DNA from: Pantoea wallisii
GTDB taxonomy: Bacteria; Pseudomonadota; Gammaproteobacteria; Enterobacterales; Enterobacteriaceae
DNA length: 49,496 nucleotides
Assembly (NCBI RefSeq): GCF_002095485.1
Contig: NZ_MLFS01000035.1
Span: 1-49,496 of the forward strand
Reading direction: 5' to 3'
Shown here: piece by piece, positions 17,445 through 25,526 of the stretch
How positions within the stretch are numbered: position 1 is the stretch's first letter
How the letters are laid out: each line of letters begins with the position of its first letter
The notes under the pieces: model-generated
What the model was told of the DNA's origin: nothing
What the model saw: only the letters and a program-made list of their open reading frames with translations
Database searches by the model: none
Made by a program: the position numbers and the translations under genes

Positions 17445-18381
17445 ACCACCTCCTGGCGGGCGGGCGTGAAGAACTGACGCACGGAACCCTGAGCTTCGTC
17501 GCCATAGTAGAGCCCGTAGTTGCCGACTGCGTACTCGCGGATAAAGCGGTCAAGCAGTGATTTCAGTGCGCTATCCGCGACCGGCAGCTGCGTCATGCTC
17601 TGCAGATCCACCCATTCGCCCTGCGCTACTGCCGGCAGCGTGGCGCCGGTCGGCTGCGCGCACAGGAACACAATGTGCTGCTGTTTCTTCTGGCGATCTT
17701 CCCAGATGGAGTAGACAAAACCCGGGCTGGCTTCGATGCGCAGCGTGCTAAAGAGCTGGGTCAGCGTCTCACTGACGCTGCGGTTGCTTACCGTCTGCGC
17801 CGGCAGGCTATAGCCTTGCTCACCTTTTACCACCAGCGCTTTACCGGCAGATTCAATAAGTGCGCTCACCACAACATTTGGCCCGGCGATCAGCGACTCT
17901 GCATTCTGATACGGCGTGAAGTAGGCGCCGCGATAGTAGCCAAGACCCGCCGTGCCGCAGGAGGCAAATGCCTCAACGTGACCGATCAGAATCGCATGGT
18001 CACCGGCATCAACACCTGGTGCATGGAGCACTCAAACCAGGCCGAGCTGTCGTCGAGCAGCGGCGTACCGTACTCACCAGTGCGCCACGGCACCAGTGAG
18101 AAGCGATCGGCGATCTTCTGCGCAAAGATGTTCGACGTCTCTTTCTGCTGCTCCGACAGAATATTGATGGCAAAGTGCCCGCACTGGGTAAAGTTGTCGA
18201 AATTGGCAGAGCGCTTATCGATGCTGACCAGCAGCAGCGCTGGATCAAGCGAGACCGAAGAGAATGAGTTGGCGGTAAACCCAATCGGCTGCCCTTGCGC
18301 GTCGTGCGTCGTCACCACGGTGACGCCGGTCATAAAGGCGCCGAAAGCGTCGCGTAGCTGTCTGCGTTTATCTGCGTCCAT
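17441..18381 (-). pseudogene. Flavin reductase with C-terminal Nudix-like domain, interrupted by a frameshift
   Basis: The ATG at 18381 (AAGGAGT upstream) opens a flavin reductase domain (FMTGVTVVTTHDAQGQPIG, then GFTANSFSSVSLDPALLLVS, typical of the RutF/HpaC flavin-binding fold). Its frame ends at 17986 after MHQVLMPVTMRF. The next frame holds the continuation DAGDHAILIGHVEAF, the usual segment after CSMHQV. One missing base near 18009-18017 explains this. The remaining part (about residues 165-313) has the strand order of a Nudix fold (VVVSALIESAGKALVVKG, then SLPAQTV) but lacks the Nudix-box glutamates. With the frame restored the protein would be about 313 residues and would feed reduced flavin to the LLM oxygenase. 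Either a true inactivating mutation or a sequencing error is possible. Confidence 0.72.
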
Positions 18382-18384
18382 AAG

Positions 18385-19211
18385 TTACTCCTTAACAGGC
18401 TCTTTTGGCGTGACGGCGCTGGCAATCGGCTGAAGAAATGACATGATCTCCTCATTTACCCGGTCGGCATCCGTCAGGTTCAACATGTGTCTGGCGTTAT
18501 AGACCACCACGGCCTGACCGCGAGGCGCGGCCTGGGCCATCTGGCGCGTCATCTCCGGGCTGGAGTTGGCATCCAGCTCCCCGGTCATCACCAGCACCGG
18601 ACACTGCATTTCATTCCAGCGATCGGAGTAAAACCGATCGCCCTCGGCAAACGCCTGGTAAGCCCGGGCGTAGCATCAAGGTTCACCTGCTGCAACCACG
18701 CGCCGACTTTGTTGCGCAGCGGCTGCTCGTGGCGACCGGTGCTGAACCAGCGGTCCAGCGGCGCATCCAGGCAGACATCCCCGCTCGCCAGCTCCAGTGC
18801 GCGTTTCACCACCGCTTCACGGGCTTCTGGCGAACGCTTGTAGACGCCGCTGATAACAATGGCGTGATTGACCAGCTGCGGATAATCGATCGCCAGTCCG
18901 GCAGTAATCAGCGCCCCCATCGAGTGTCCGGCCACGGCAAAACTGCGCTCCGGCTGGGTGCGCAGAAACGCAGCCAGCCACTGAACGTAATCCTTCAGGG
19001 TGGCGGCATGGCGGAACCCACTGCTCTCACCGTGGCCGGGCATATCCAGCGCGATAACGCGGAACCTGCGGCTCAGCACCTCAATTTGTGGAAACCAGGC
19101 TTCGGCATTCATGCCAACGCCGTGGAGCAACACCAGCGGCGCGCCCTGGCCGGCCTCCAGATAGCTAACCCGGAGGCTGGGATCAGACAGCTGCTGGATT
19201 TTTCTGGTCAT
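18385..19211 (-). pseudogene. Alpha/beta hydrolase (RutD-like fold), interrupted by a frameshift
   Basis: The ATG at 19211 starts an alpha/beta hydrolase: oxyanion region VLLHGVGMNAEAW, GHGES, and nucleophile elbow GHSMGA with the catalytic serine near residue 97. The frame goes wrong after LQQVNLDATPG: it continues as LTRRLPRAIG, while the neighbouring frame reads AYQAFAEGDRFYSDRWNEMQ and then CPVLVMTGELDANS (catalytic aspartate) and NARHMLNL (catalytic histidine) to the stop at 18385. A single missing base near 18662-18668 explains it. Intact, it would be about 275 residues. It overlaps the DUF1185 gene by 29 bases and precedes the flavin reductase by 3, so it belongs to the operon. Role: probably hydrolysis of a ring-opened or ester/amide intermediate; unproven. 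Confidence 0.75.
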
Positions 19212-19785
19212 GGCCTAACTCTTTCAGGTCGAGGTAACGGTTACCGATGCGATGATGCGGACGGCCGCCCAGGGCTGCGCCGAGCGCAATGACGATCTCG
19301 TCGTTAAATGGCGCATCGTTGATGTTGAACTGCGTGGTGAGGTAGTGCTCACGCGTGCCTTCGTCGTCGGTGCCCATCATCGGTACCAGGATCGGCGTAT
19401 TCGCCGGACCGCGCGTATTGTTAAACGCCAGATAGGTCTTGCCCTTTACCGCCGAGCGATAGTGGTTGCCGAAATGCAGGGTATGAATTAGCGCGGAGGC
19501 GTGCTCCAGTTCGCCCTCCAGACCCACCACCGCGCTTTTGCCGTAAGCGACAACGCGATCGCCGCCGCCCGCTTCTTTAACGATCAGTCCGGTCAACAGC
19601 TCGCCCAGCACGGGTGCCATCTCGCGAATTTTCGGCGCCAGATCTTCCACAAAGCCTGCACCGGCCCACGGATTTTTGACCACTGCAGCCGCAGCAATCA
19701 TCACCAGCGGCGTGGTGGCCGCTTTACCGCCGTCTGCGTAGAGGGTTTCGGTGGTGACGATGGTTTTACGTATATCGGGATGCAT
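19183..19785 (-). CDS. DUF1185 (AA_synth, PF06684) family protein
   Basis: A 200-residue protein that I recognise as the DUF1185 or 'amino acid synthesis family' group (MHPDIRKTIVTTETLYADGGK, GKSAVVGLEGELEHASALIH, KGKTYLAFNNTRGPANTPI, FNDEIVIALGAALGGRPHHRIG). Published structures of this family show a variant of the Bacillus chorismate mutase fold, the broad fold also found in YjgF/RutC-like proteins. The biochemical role is not established. It is the first gene of the operon that also encodes a hydrolase, flavin reductase, LLM monooxygenase and dehydrogenase, and it is divergent from a GntR regulator. My inference is that it handles an amide or imine intermediate, as RutC-type proteins do in uracil breakdown, but nothing in the sequence proves it. 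Confidence 0.78.
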   Translation of the reverse strand: MHPDIRKTIVTTETLYADGGKAATTPLVMIAAAAVVKNPWAGAGFVEDLAPKIREMAPVLGELLTGLIVKEAGGGDRVVAYGKSAVVGLEGELEHASALIHTLHFGNHYRSAVKGKTYLAFNNTRGPANTPILVPMMGTDDEGTREHYLTTQFNINDAPFNDEIVIALGAALGGRPHHRIGNRYLDLKELGHDQKNPAAV

Positions 19786-20342
19786 AGTGGGACCTCATTC
19801 AAGTTAACGAGTTGTTACGTCAATGTGTGGTGAATGGGTATAACATCGCGATTTAAGGTATGTCAAAAGTTGGTATACCATCATACAAACTGACAGAGTG
19901 ATGGGATTTAGCTATGCTTCTCGCGATGTAACTGCTGGTTGTGACTGAAGAAAATGACCCGGACGCTACACCGCCACCGGAATGATGAGACGGGTTACGC
20001 CGTATGTGACTAAGCTCAAAAATTCAGATGCGCGGGAGGGAGCTCTGCCAACTTATATTGCTGATAGTAAAAGTGATTTTTTTTGGGCGTTCCGGCAGTG
20101 CTTATTTTTGTGCAACGCATATCGAAAGTGTGAGCAAGCGCCATGTTCAGCATTGCAGCCACCCCCGGAAGTTTGGTTTTTGCAGAGACGTACTGAACGC
20201 AATCCCGACGGCACCCGGATGCGGACACGGATATTAGCGCGGTGCTGGCGTTGCTTTCGTCCGGAAAAGAGTGCTAATAGTAAAAAGCAGTTGAATTTTA
20301 TTAGCGCGAAGGCTGAATTCTTATTTCAACATAGAGAAGATT
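19786..20342. other. Long intergenic region between LLM operon and its GntR regulator
   Basis: 557 bases holding the TGGTATACCA palindrome and the divergent promoters. Two overlapping open frames (19982-20371 plus, 20016-20228 minus) do not resemble proteins I know, have poor starts, and the first runs into the regulator gene in another frame. I see no RNA gene or repeat. Confidence 0.55.
19871..19880. promoter_or_regulatory. Perfect palindrome, probable GntR/FCD operator
   Basis: TGGTATACCA is a perfect ten-base palindrome, 86 bases upstream of the DUF1185 start and in the region divergent from the GntR gene at 20343. FadR-type GntR regulators bind TnGTnnnACnA-like palindromes, so this is a natural candidate for control of the LLM operon by that regulator. 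Confidence 0.5.
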
Positions 20343-21023
20343 ATGGTTGCGAGTCACTCCTTAAAAATTGAAAACACGCCAGTGACATTACGCGAGCTTG
20401 CGCTGGCAAAAATTCGTCAGGCAATTATTTCGGGCTATTTCAAAGCGGGAGATCGTTTAGTTGAACGCAATCTGTGCGAGGAGTTAGGCGTTAGCCGCAC
20501 CGTGGTGCGTGAAGTGATTCGCTACCTTGAGGCCGAAGGATTAATTGAAAATCTGCCGAAAAAAGGACCTATCGTGGCGGTATTGACCTGGGAGGTCGCC
20601 GAGCAGATTTACGATATTCGCCTGCTGCTGGAGTCAGAAGCGGCAAAAGATTGTGCGACCGTTGCTACGCGCGATGATAAAAAAAATCTGCACCAGAAAT
20701 TACTGCGCATTGCGAAAGCCTCGCGCGATCAGGACGATATTGAGCGCGTGGAAGCCTCACAGGATTTTTATGAAGCGCTGTTTTCGATTGCAAAACATCA
20801 CATTGCCTGGGAGATCGTACAGCGACTTAACAGCCGTATCAGTCGCCTGCGTGCGCTAACGCTGCGCAGCCCGGCGCGTCAGGTCGCTGGTTTTGAACGC
20901 ATGTCACGTATTTACGAAGCCATTGAAGAGAATAATGCGCAGCAGGCCAAAGAGGCCGTGATTCAGCATTTGACCGAAGCCGCCAGTTTGGCAAAGTCAA
21001 TTTTGACCACCGAGGAGAAATAA
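20343..21023 (+). CDS. GntR-family transcriptional regulator, FCD (FadR) subfamily
   Basis: A 226-residue regulator. The winged helix-turn-helix covers residues about 15-80 (KIRQAIISGYFKAGDRLVERNLCEELGVSRTVVREVIRYLE...LI), and the helical FCD effector domain follows (IYDIRLLLESEAAKDC, SQDFYEALFSIAKHHIAWEIV, RMSRIYEAIEENNAQQAKEAV). FCD regulators typically sense small carboxylates or metal-bound ligands. It is divergent from the DUF1185/LLM operon and its TAATG overlaps the DUF1330 gene downstream by one base. The most likely targets are the operon across the intergenic region and itself. The ligand is unknown, presumably a pathway intermediate. The start is the ATG at 20343 with GAGAAGATT upstream. 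Confidence 0.86.
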   Translation: MVASHSLKIENTPVTLRELALAKIRQAIISGYFKAGDRLVERNLCEELGVSRTVVREVIRYLEAEGLIENLPKKGPIVAVLTWEVAEQIYDIRLLLESEAAKDCATVATRDDKKNLHQKLLRIAKASRDQDDIERVEASQDFYEALFSIAKHHIAWEIVQRLNSRISRLRALTLRSPARQVAGFERMSRIYEAIEENNAQQAKEAVIQHLTEAASLAKSILTTEEK

Positions 21024-21310
21024 TGCCCGCTTACTGGATTGCCCACGTGACTATTGATGATGAGGCGCAATATCAACACTATATTGATTTAGCGCCGCTG
21101 GCTTTTCGCAAATATCAGGCTAAATTTCTTGCGCGCGGTGAAAATGCCACCTCACTTGAGGGCGAGACATTCGTTAAACACGTTGTCATTGAATTTCCCG
21201 ATTATCAAACCGCGCTGGCGTGTTATCACTCCGAAGAGTATCAGCTGGCGCGTCAGCAACGTATTGATGTGGCAAAGGCCATGATCACCATTGTTGACGG
21301 CCTGGCCTGA
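21023..21310 (+). CDS. DUF1330-domain (dimeric alpha+beta barrel) protein
   Basis: A 95-residue protein with the DUF1330 pattern: PAYWIAHVTIDDEAQYQHYIDLAP at the start, KFLARGE, then VVIEFPDYQTALACYHSEEYQLARQQR, which is the conserved helix-strand part of the family. The fold is a ferredoxin-like dimeric barrel. No defined reaction is known to me for the family. It is translationally coupled to the GntR gene (one-base overlap), so it is made with the regulator. In this setting it could act on an intermediate of the LLM pathway; that is inference. A GC-rich inverted repeat (GCCGCC/GGCGGC, 21323-21339) follows and may end the transcript before the convergent oxidoreductase gene. Confidence 0.78.
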   Translation: MPAYWIAHVTIDDEAQYQHYIDLAPLAFRKYQAKFLARGENATSLEGETFVKHVVIEFPDYQTALACYHSEEYQLARQQRIDVAKAMITIVDGLA

Positions 21311-21322
21311 TCGCTGTTTCTG

Positions 21323-21339
21323 GCCGCCTGCGCGGCGGC
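21323..21339. terminator. Small GC-rich hairpin between convergent genes
   Basis: GCCGCC (21323-21328), loop TGCGC, GGCGGC (21334-21339), between the convergent ends of the DUF1330 and FAD oxidoreductase genes. The stem is short but all G-C; there is no clear T-run on either strand. Confidence 0.4.
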
Positions 21340-21346
21340 TGGCGCA

Positions 21347-22666
21347 TTAAATTTCCATGCCGGCGCGGAACTGGCCCCACTTCAGCACCGAATTGACCCC
21401 GATCGACAGGAACGGCTCCGGCGGCGTCTGATTAGGTCCCGGCGACCGGGTAAGGAAGTCGATCAGCTCATGCCGCTTGCCAGCGATGAGATCCGCAATC
21501 AGTTTTCCGGTTGCGGTGCCGCGCGTGATGCCAAGACCGTTACAGCAGAGTGCGCCGTATACATTCGGTGCCAGTTTGCCAAAGAAGCCTTCATGATTTT
21601 CAGACAGGCAGATCGCCCCGCTCCAGGTATACTCAAAATCGACTTTTGGCAGCATCGGGAAACGGCGCTCAAACGATTTGCGATGGTTCTCCAGATATTG
21701 ACTCAGATACTTTTCGCGCGGGCGACCATCCGGATGGAAGCTAAAGCTGTTACGCACCAGGATACGGTTGTCCACGGTACGGCGTATCGTACTGCCAAAT
21801 GGGTGCGCCGGAATGACACCCCACACGGGTTTCCCCCCGAGCCGGGCCTGCTCCTCTGCGGTTAACTGACGCGACAAGCTACCGTAGAGGAAAGTCGGCA
21901 GCAGACGGCGCTGCAGGAAGCCAAAGTGCGAAGCAAAGCCGTTGTTCGCGAGGATCAGCGTATCGGCAGTGATGCTGCCGCGATCGTGAATCAGAGTCAC
22001 TTTATCGCCGTAATCAATGGAGGTGATCGGCGTATACTCATAGAGCGTGACGTTGGACGGCAGACTATCCGCCAACCCTTTTACCAGCGCTGAGGGTTGT
22101 AACAGGATGGTGCCGGGAATAAACAGCGCCTGCTTATAGTAAGCAGTGCCGATATGTTCAGGCAGATCGCTACCGGCAATCATCTGTGAATCGCGGCCGA
22201 TTTTTGCCAGCCCGCTACGATACGCCTCCAGGATAGCAATGCCCTGCTCGCTGACCGCCGCCTGATATTTGCCAGATTCCGACATCTGGCACTCAATGCT
22301 GTACTTCTGCACAATTTCACGCAGATAGTTTTGCCCCAGCGTATTGAGCTTAAGCACCAGATTCGCCGTGGTCACATCACCGATATAATCTTTCGCACCA
22401 ATATCATGCGGGACATCGATGGCGAAGCCGGCGTTACGTCCGGCAGAGCCGTACCCAACCTCCTGCGCTTCAATCAGTACCACTTCGTCATCCGGGAAAT
22501 GGGTCGCCAGCTGACGCGCAGCGGCCAGGCCGGTGAGGCCCGCACCGACAATCGCGAAACGCGCTCTCTTTTGACCAATATGCGCAGGACGCGGCGTGCG
22601 GGCGCGGCTGGTATGAAACCAGCCCGGCATCGAATCATCGGCGGGCAGAGACGTTATCTTTTGCAA
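21347..22666 (-). CDS. FAD-dependent amine/amino-acid oxidoreductase (DAO family, PuuB/OrdL-like)
   Basis: A 439-residue flavoenzyme of the D-amino-acid-oxidase-like family. The FAD dinucleotide motif is FAIVGAGLTGLAAARQLA at about residues 37-54, with the acidic strand end VVLIEAQEVGYGSAGRNAGF. The C-terminal half has GFFGKLAPNVYGALCCNGLGITRGTATGKLIADL, typical of the glycine-oxidase/PuuB group. Such enzymes oxidise an amine or amino acid to an imine and then an aldehyde or keto acid plus ammonia. The start is a TTG at 22666 with GGGAG eight bases upstream; the first internal ATG (22630) has no ribosome site. It lies downstream of a GntR gene and close to an aldehyde dehydrogenase that could take its product. 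The substrate is unknown. Confidence 0.82.
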   Translation of the reverse strand: MQKITSLPADDSMPGWFHTSRARTPRPAHIGQKRARFAIVGAGLTGLAAARQLATHFPDDEVVLIEAQEVGYGSAGRNAGFAIDVPHDIGAKDYIGDVTTANLVLKLNTLGQNYLREIVQKYSIECQMSESGKYQAAVSEQGIAILEAYRSGLAKIGRDSQMIAGSDLPEHIGTAYYKQALFIPGTILLQPSALVKGLADSLPSNVTLYEYTPITSIDYGDKVTLIHDRGSITADTLILANNGFASHFGFLQRRLLPTFLYGSLSRQLTAEEQARLGGKPVWGVIPAHPFGSTIRRTVDNRILVRNSFSFHPDGRPREKYLSQYLENHRKSFERRFPMLPKVDFEYTWSGAICLSENHEGFFGKLAPNVYGALCCNGLGITRGTATGKLIADLIAGKRHELIDFLTRSPGPNQTPPEPFLSIGVNSVLKWGQFRAGMEI

Positions 22667-23024
22667 TTCAGTTACTCCCGTACACTTTCGTTATTTCGCA
22701 GCCGGCGGTAGAACCGGTACGAAGCAGGGTTTATTTTTTGGTGTAAAACACAATGGGTGAATGCACTCTCAATGTATATTTCTCGTATACTTGATGTATA
22801 AAAATTTACTGATTTTGGCGAAATGTTGTCAATGCGTTCAGCATATGATTGCGTGATGGATCGCAAAATTTTCGAAGTTATTAATGCTGCTGAGATATCG
22901 GACAGGCAGGTTGTACGCTGGCAGGGATGAAAAGGGAGTATAAGGTTGTCATGAGTGACGATACGGCAGGCAGGATACCGATTCCCGGCGCAATGATGCG
23001 CACCGGGCCGGGTATCCCATCAGA
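22667..23024. other. Promoter region of the FAD oxidoreductase, with GTATAC/TGTATA repeats
   Basis: 358 bases without a gene. Three related elements cluster at 22773-22800: TGTATA, then GTATAC at 22785-22790, then TGTATA, spaced by roughly one helical turn. They lie 105-135 bases upstream of the oxidoreductase start and resemble the palindromes before the adjacent GntR gene and the DapA-like gene. They are candidate operators for the GntR protein encoded just upstream. Confidence 0.5.
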
Positions 23025-23726
23025 TTATTGCTTGTCGCTCTCCGGCGTCTGGATCAGATCATCGGCTTTCAACCCTTGCGGGGCGATGAAAATTTCCATG
23101 TTTTCGCGCGATAGCTCCCAGTGCTCAAACACCAAATCCACGACTGCCTGCTCATCGCGCGCTTCAATGGCGGCGATAAAGGCGTCATGGTGCTCTGCGG
23201 CCAGCGTTAGCCGGCGCTCCATATCTGCATTTTGCGGGCGGAAAAATGTGTGCCCGATACGGCAGTGATCAATCAGGAGACGCCCCAGGCTCGGTTGCAG
23301 ATAGGGGTTGGCCGCCATCTCGCCCATGATCTCATGGAAACGATTATTCTCCAGCGCCAGCGCTTCGCCGTCACGGGTTTGTACGGCTTTACGGAAACGC
23401 TTTTGGGTCTCTTTTAGCGCTTTTAGCTGCGAAGGTTTGACGTTCTGCACGGCCAGACGACCAATGGCGGCATACACCATCGGCGCGACCAGAAAGAAGT
23501 TACGCAGTGTGGCATGGCTCATCGGGATAACGCGCACGCCGCGTTTCTCTACAATCTCCAGATACCCTTCGCCCGCCAGGCGCTGAAATACTTCCCGTAC
23601 CGGTGTACGTGAAAGACCATACTGCGCTGTCAGGCTGGCTTCATCCAGCAGCGCATCGGGGTCCAGTTCCATGGTTAAAATATGGCGTTTTAAATCTTCG
23701 TATAACGCTGCTTTACCCGATCTCAA
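23025..23726 (-). CDS. GntR-family transcriptional regulator, FCD subfamily
   Basis: A 233-residue regulator. The winged helix-turn-helix is at residues about 5-70 (YEDLKRHILTMELDPDALLDEASLTAQYGLSRTPVREVFQRL...GVRVIP). The FCD domain after it keeps the histidine pattern that binds a metal in this subfamily (NRFHEIM, EHHDAFIAAIE, VFEHWELSREN). It is unlike the other GntR protein in the window. The start is a TTG at 23726 with GGAGG five bases upstream (there is no better ATG). It sits between the FAD oxidoreductase and the aldehyde dehydrogenase/DapA-like genes, all on the same strand. GTATAC palindromes lie upstream of its own gene, the oxidoreductase and the DapA-like gene, so it likely controls all three units. 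Confidence 0.86.
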   Translation of the reverse strand: MRSGKAALYEDLKRHILTMELDPDALLDEASLTAQYGLSRTPVREVFQRLAGEGYLEIVEKRGVRVIPMSHATLRNFFLVAPMVYAAIGRLAVQNVKPSQLKALKETQKRFRKAVQTRDGEALALENNRFHEIMGEMAANPYLQPSLGRLLIDHCRIGHTFFRPQNADMERRLTLAAEHHDAFIAAIEARDEQAVVDLVFEHWELSRENMEIFIAPQGLKADDLIQTPESDKQ

Positions 23727-23793
23727 TCCGGCCTCCTGAAATCACTGACGGTGAAATGCACAATCCATAGCAGGTTAACCTACAGAAAAAGTG

Positions 23794-23801
23794 TGTATAC
23801 A
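23794..23801. promoter_or_regulatory. TGTATACA palindrome upstream of the GntR gene (candidate autoregulatory operator)
   Basis: TGTATACA is a perfect palindrome about 68 bases upstream of the GntR start. It shares the GTATAC core with sites before the FAD oxidoreductase and the DapA-like gene. Autoregulation is common in this family. Confidence 0.5.
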
Positions 23802-24020
23802 GCAAAAATAATTGTGGGATATTTCTCGCGCTTTGCGTGAGATCACAGAGGGGAATTTAATGCGATAACAACAGGTTAATAGCAAGGGGCGCCGGGAGGA
23901 ATTATACTATCCCCGCCCGGTGAAGGCCATGACGGCTATCGGGCACGGCGCAGTGTACAGGGCTTAACACCACGCCGCGCCGATTGGTCAGATAGTTATA
24001 TCCGGACTCAGTAATAGAGT

Positions 24021-25517
24021 TTACTCAGCCGGGAGATCAATCCAGATGGTTTTCAGCTCGGTATATTGATCAAGCGCGAACACCGATTTGTCACGCCCAC
24101 CGAAACCGGACTGCTTATAGCCGCCGAACGGGGTTGTCGCATCCCCTTCACCGAAGCAGTTTACCGTCACGGTTCCGGCACGTACGGCGCGCGAGACACG
24201 AATAGCGCGATTCAGCTTGCCGGTATACACCGATGCTGCCAGACCGTAATCGGTATCATTCGCCAGAGCGATAGCTTCCGCTTCGGTTTTGAAGGTGGTC
24301 ACACACAGCACCGGACCGAAAATCTCCTCGCGGAACAGCGCGCTTTTTGGCGTGACGCCATCAATGATCGTGGGTTGCACGTAAATACCGCGGTCAGTAA
24401 ACCCGCCCTGCACCACTTTCAGCCCCTCTTTGCGCGCCGTGGTCAGATAACCACTCACCTTGCAGAAGTGATCGGCGGTGATCATGGTGCCAAGACGGTT
24501 CTCCGGATCAAGCGGATTGCCCATCCGCCATTCGCCAATCTGTTCAGCCATATGCTTGAGCAGTGCATCTTTCACCTGCTCATGCACCAGCAGGCGGGAC
24601 GTTGCGGAGCAGTTTTCACCCATGTTCCAGAACGCGCCATTCAGCACATTTGCCGCTACGCTGGCCAGATCGTCGGCATCATCAAACACAATTGCCGGAT
24701 TTTTCCCGCCGCACTCCAGCACCACCTTTTTCAGGTTAGATTCGGCGGCATAATGCAGGAAGCGGCGGCCGGTGGCGGTAGAACCGGTGAAGCTCACCAT
24801 ATCGATATCCGCATGTAAGCCTATTGGCTCACCAACCTCTTTACCGGTGCCGGTTACGATGTTCAGCACGCCCGCCGGAATGCCCGCTTCGTGGGCCAGT
24901 TCGGCCACACGCAGCGCTGTCAACGAGGTTTGTTCAGCCGGTTTCACGATAACCGAACAGCCTGCAGCCAGCGCCGGCCCAATCTTCCACGCCAGCATCA
25001 GCAGCGGGAAGTTCCACGGCAGCACGCAACCCACCACACCGATGGGTTCACGCACCACCATCGCCATTGCGCCATTCCCTACTGGTGCCGTGTGATCGTA
25101 AAGTTTATCAATGGCTTCCGCATGCCATTTGATTACGTGAATGGTTTCCGGCACATCCACTGCCAGGCACTCGCTAACCGGCTTGCCGCTGTCGAGGCTC
25201 TCCAGCACCGCGAGCTGTGTCACTTCCTGTTCCATGAGCGCGGCCAGTTTCAGCAGCACCGCTTTGCGCTCGCCGGGATGCCGTTGGCTCCAGCTGCCTG
25301 CCTCAAAGGCGGCACGCGCTGCTTTTACCGCAGCGTCGACATCCTCTGCGTTACAGGCCGCAAGATCTGCCAGGTGCTCGCCGGTCGCCGGGTTGGTGGT
25401 TTCCAGCGTGTTACCAGATAGCGCCGCCGTGAAGCGTCCATTGATAAAAGCTTTATCTGCGAAACGCAGCGCACGCGCCACGCTTACTACATCACTCAGC
25501 GTTTCAATCTGTTTCAT
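24021..25517 (-). CDS. NAD(P)-dependent aldehyde dehydrogenase (PuuC/BetB-like)
   Basis: A 498-residue aldehyde dehydrogenase with every key feature: LPWNFPLLMLAWKIGPALAAG, nucleotide-binding FTGSTATGRRF, catalytic glutamate in LECGGKNPAIVF, catalytic cysteine in NMGENCSATSRLLV near residue 305, and EEIFGPVLCV and FGGYKQSGFGGRDKS at the end. It most resembles the amine/polyamine-derived aldehyde dehydrogenases (PuuC group), from reading only. The ATG at 25517 has AAGGAG upstream, nine bases after the DapA-like gene, so the two form one transcript. Together with the FAD oxidoreductase it suggests oxidation of an amine via an aldehyde to an acid. It is clearly distinct from the dehydrogenase at 14930-16396. 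Confidence 0.87.
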   Translation of the reverse strand: MKQIETLSDVVSVARALRFADKAFINGRFTAALSGNTLETTNPATGEHLADLAACNAEDVDAAVKAARAAFEAGSWSQRHPGERKAVLLKLAALMEQEVTQLAVLESLDSGKPVSECLAVDVPETIHVIKWHAEAIDKLYDHTAPVGNGAMAMVVREPIGVVGCVLPWNFPLLMLAWKIGPALAAGCSVIVKPAEQTSLTALRVAELAHEAGIPAGVLNIVTGTGKEVGEPIGLHADIDMVSFTGSTATGRRFLHYAAESNLKKVVLECGGKNPAIVFDDADDLASVAANVLNGAFWNMGENCSATSRLLVHEQVKDALLKHMAEQIGEWRMGNPLDPENRLGTMITADHFCKVSGYLTTARKEGLKVVQGGFTDRGIYVQPTIIDGVTPKSALFREEIFGPVLCVTTFKTEAEAIALANDTDYGLAASVYTGKLNRAIRVSRAVRAGTVTVNCFGEGDATTPFGGYKQSGFGGRDKSVFALDQYTELKTIWIDLPAE

Positions 25518-25526
25518 GCCAGCTCC

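Noticed and set aside
19982..20371. 129-residue open frame before the GntR gene
   Set aside because: It overlaps the GntR start in another frame, has an unlikely composition with many Cys and Arg, and no family resemblance.
21625..24225. GTATAC sequences inside coding regions (near 21629, 22031, 24222)
   Set aside because: They lack flanking symmetry and lie within genes, so I treat them as chance occurrences and not regulator sites.
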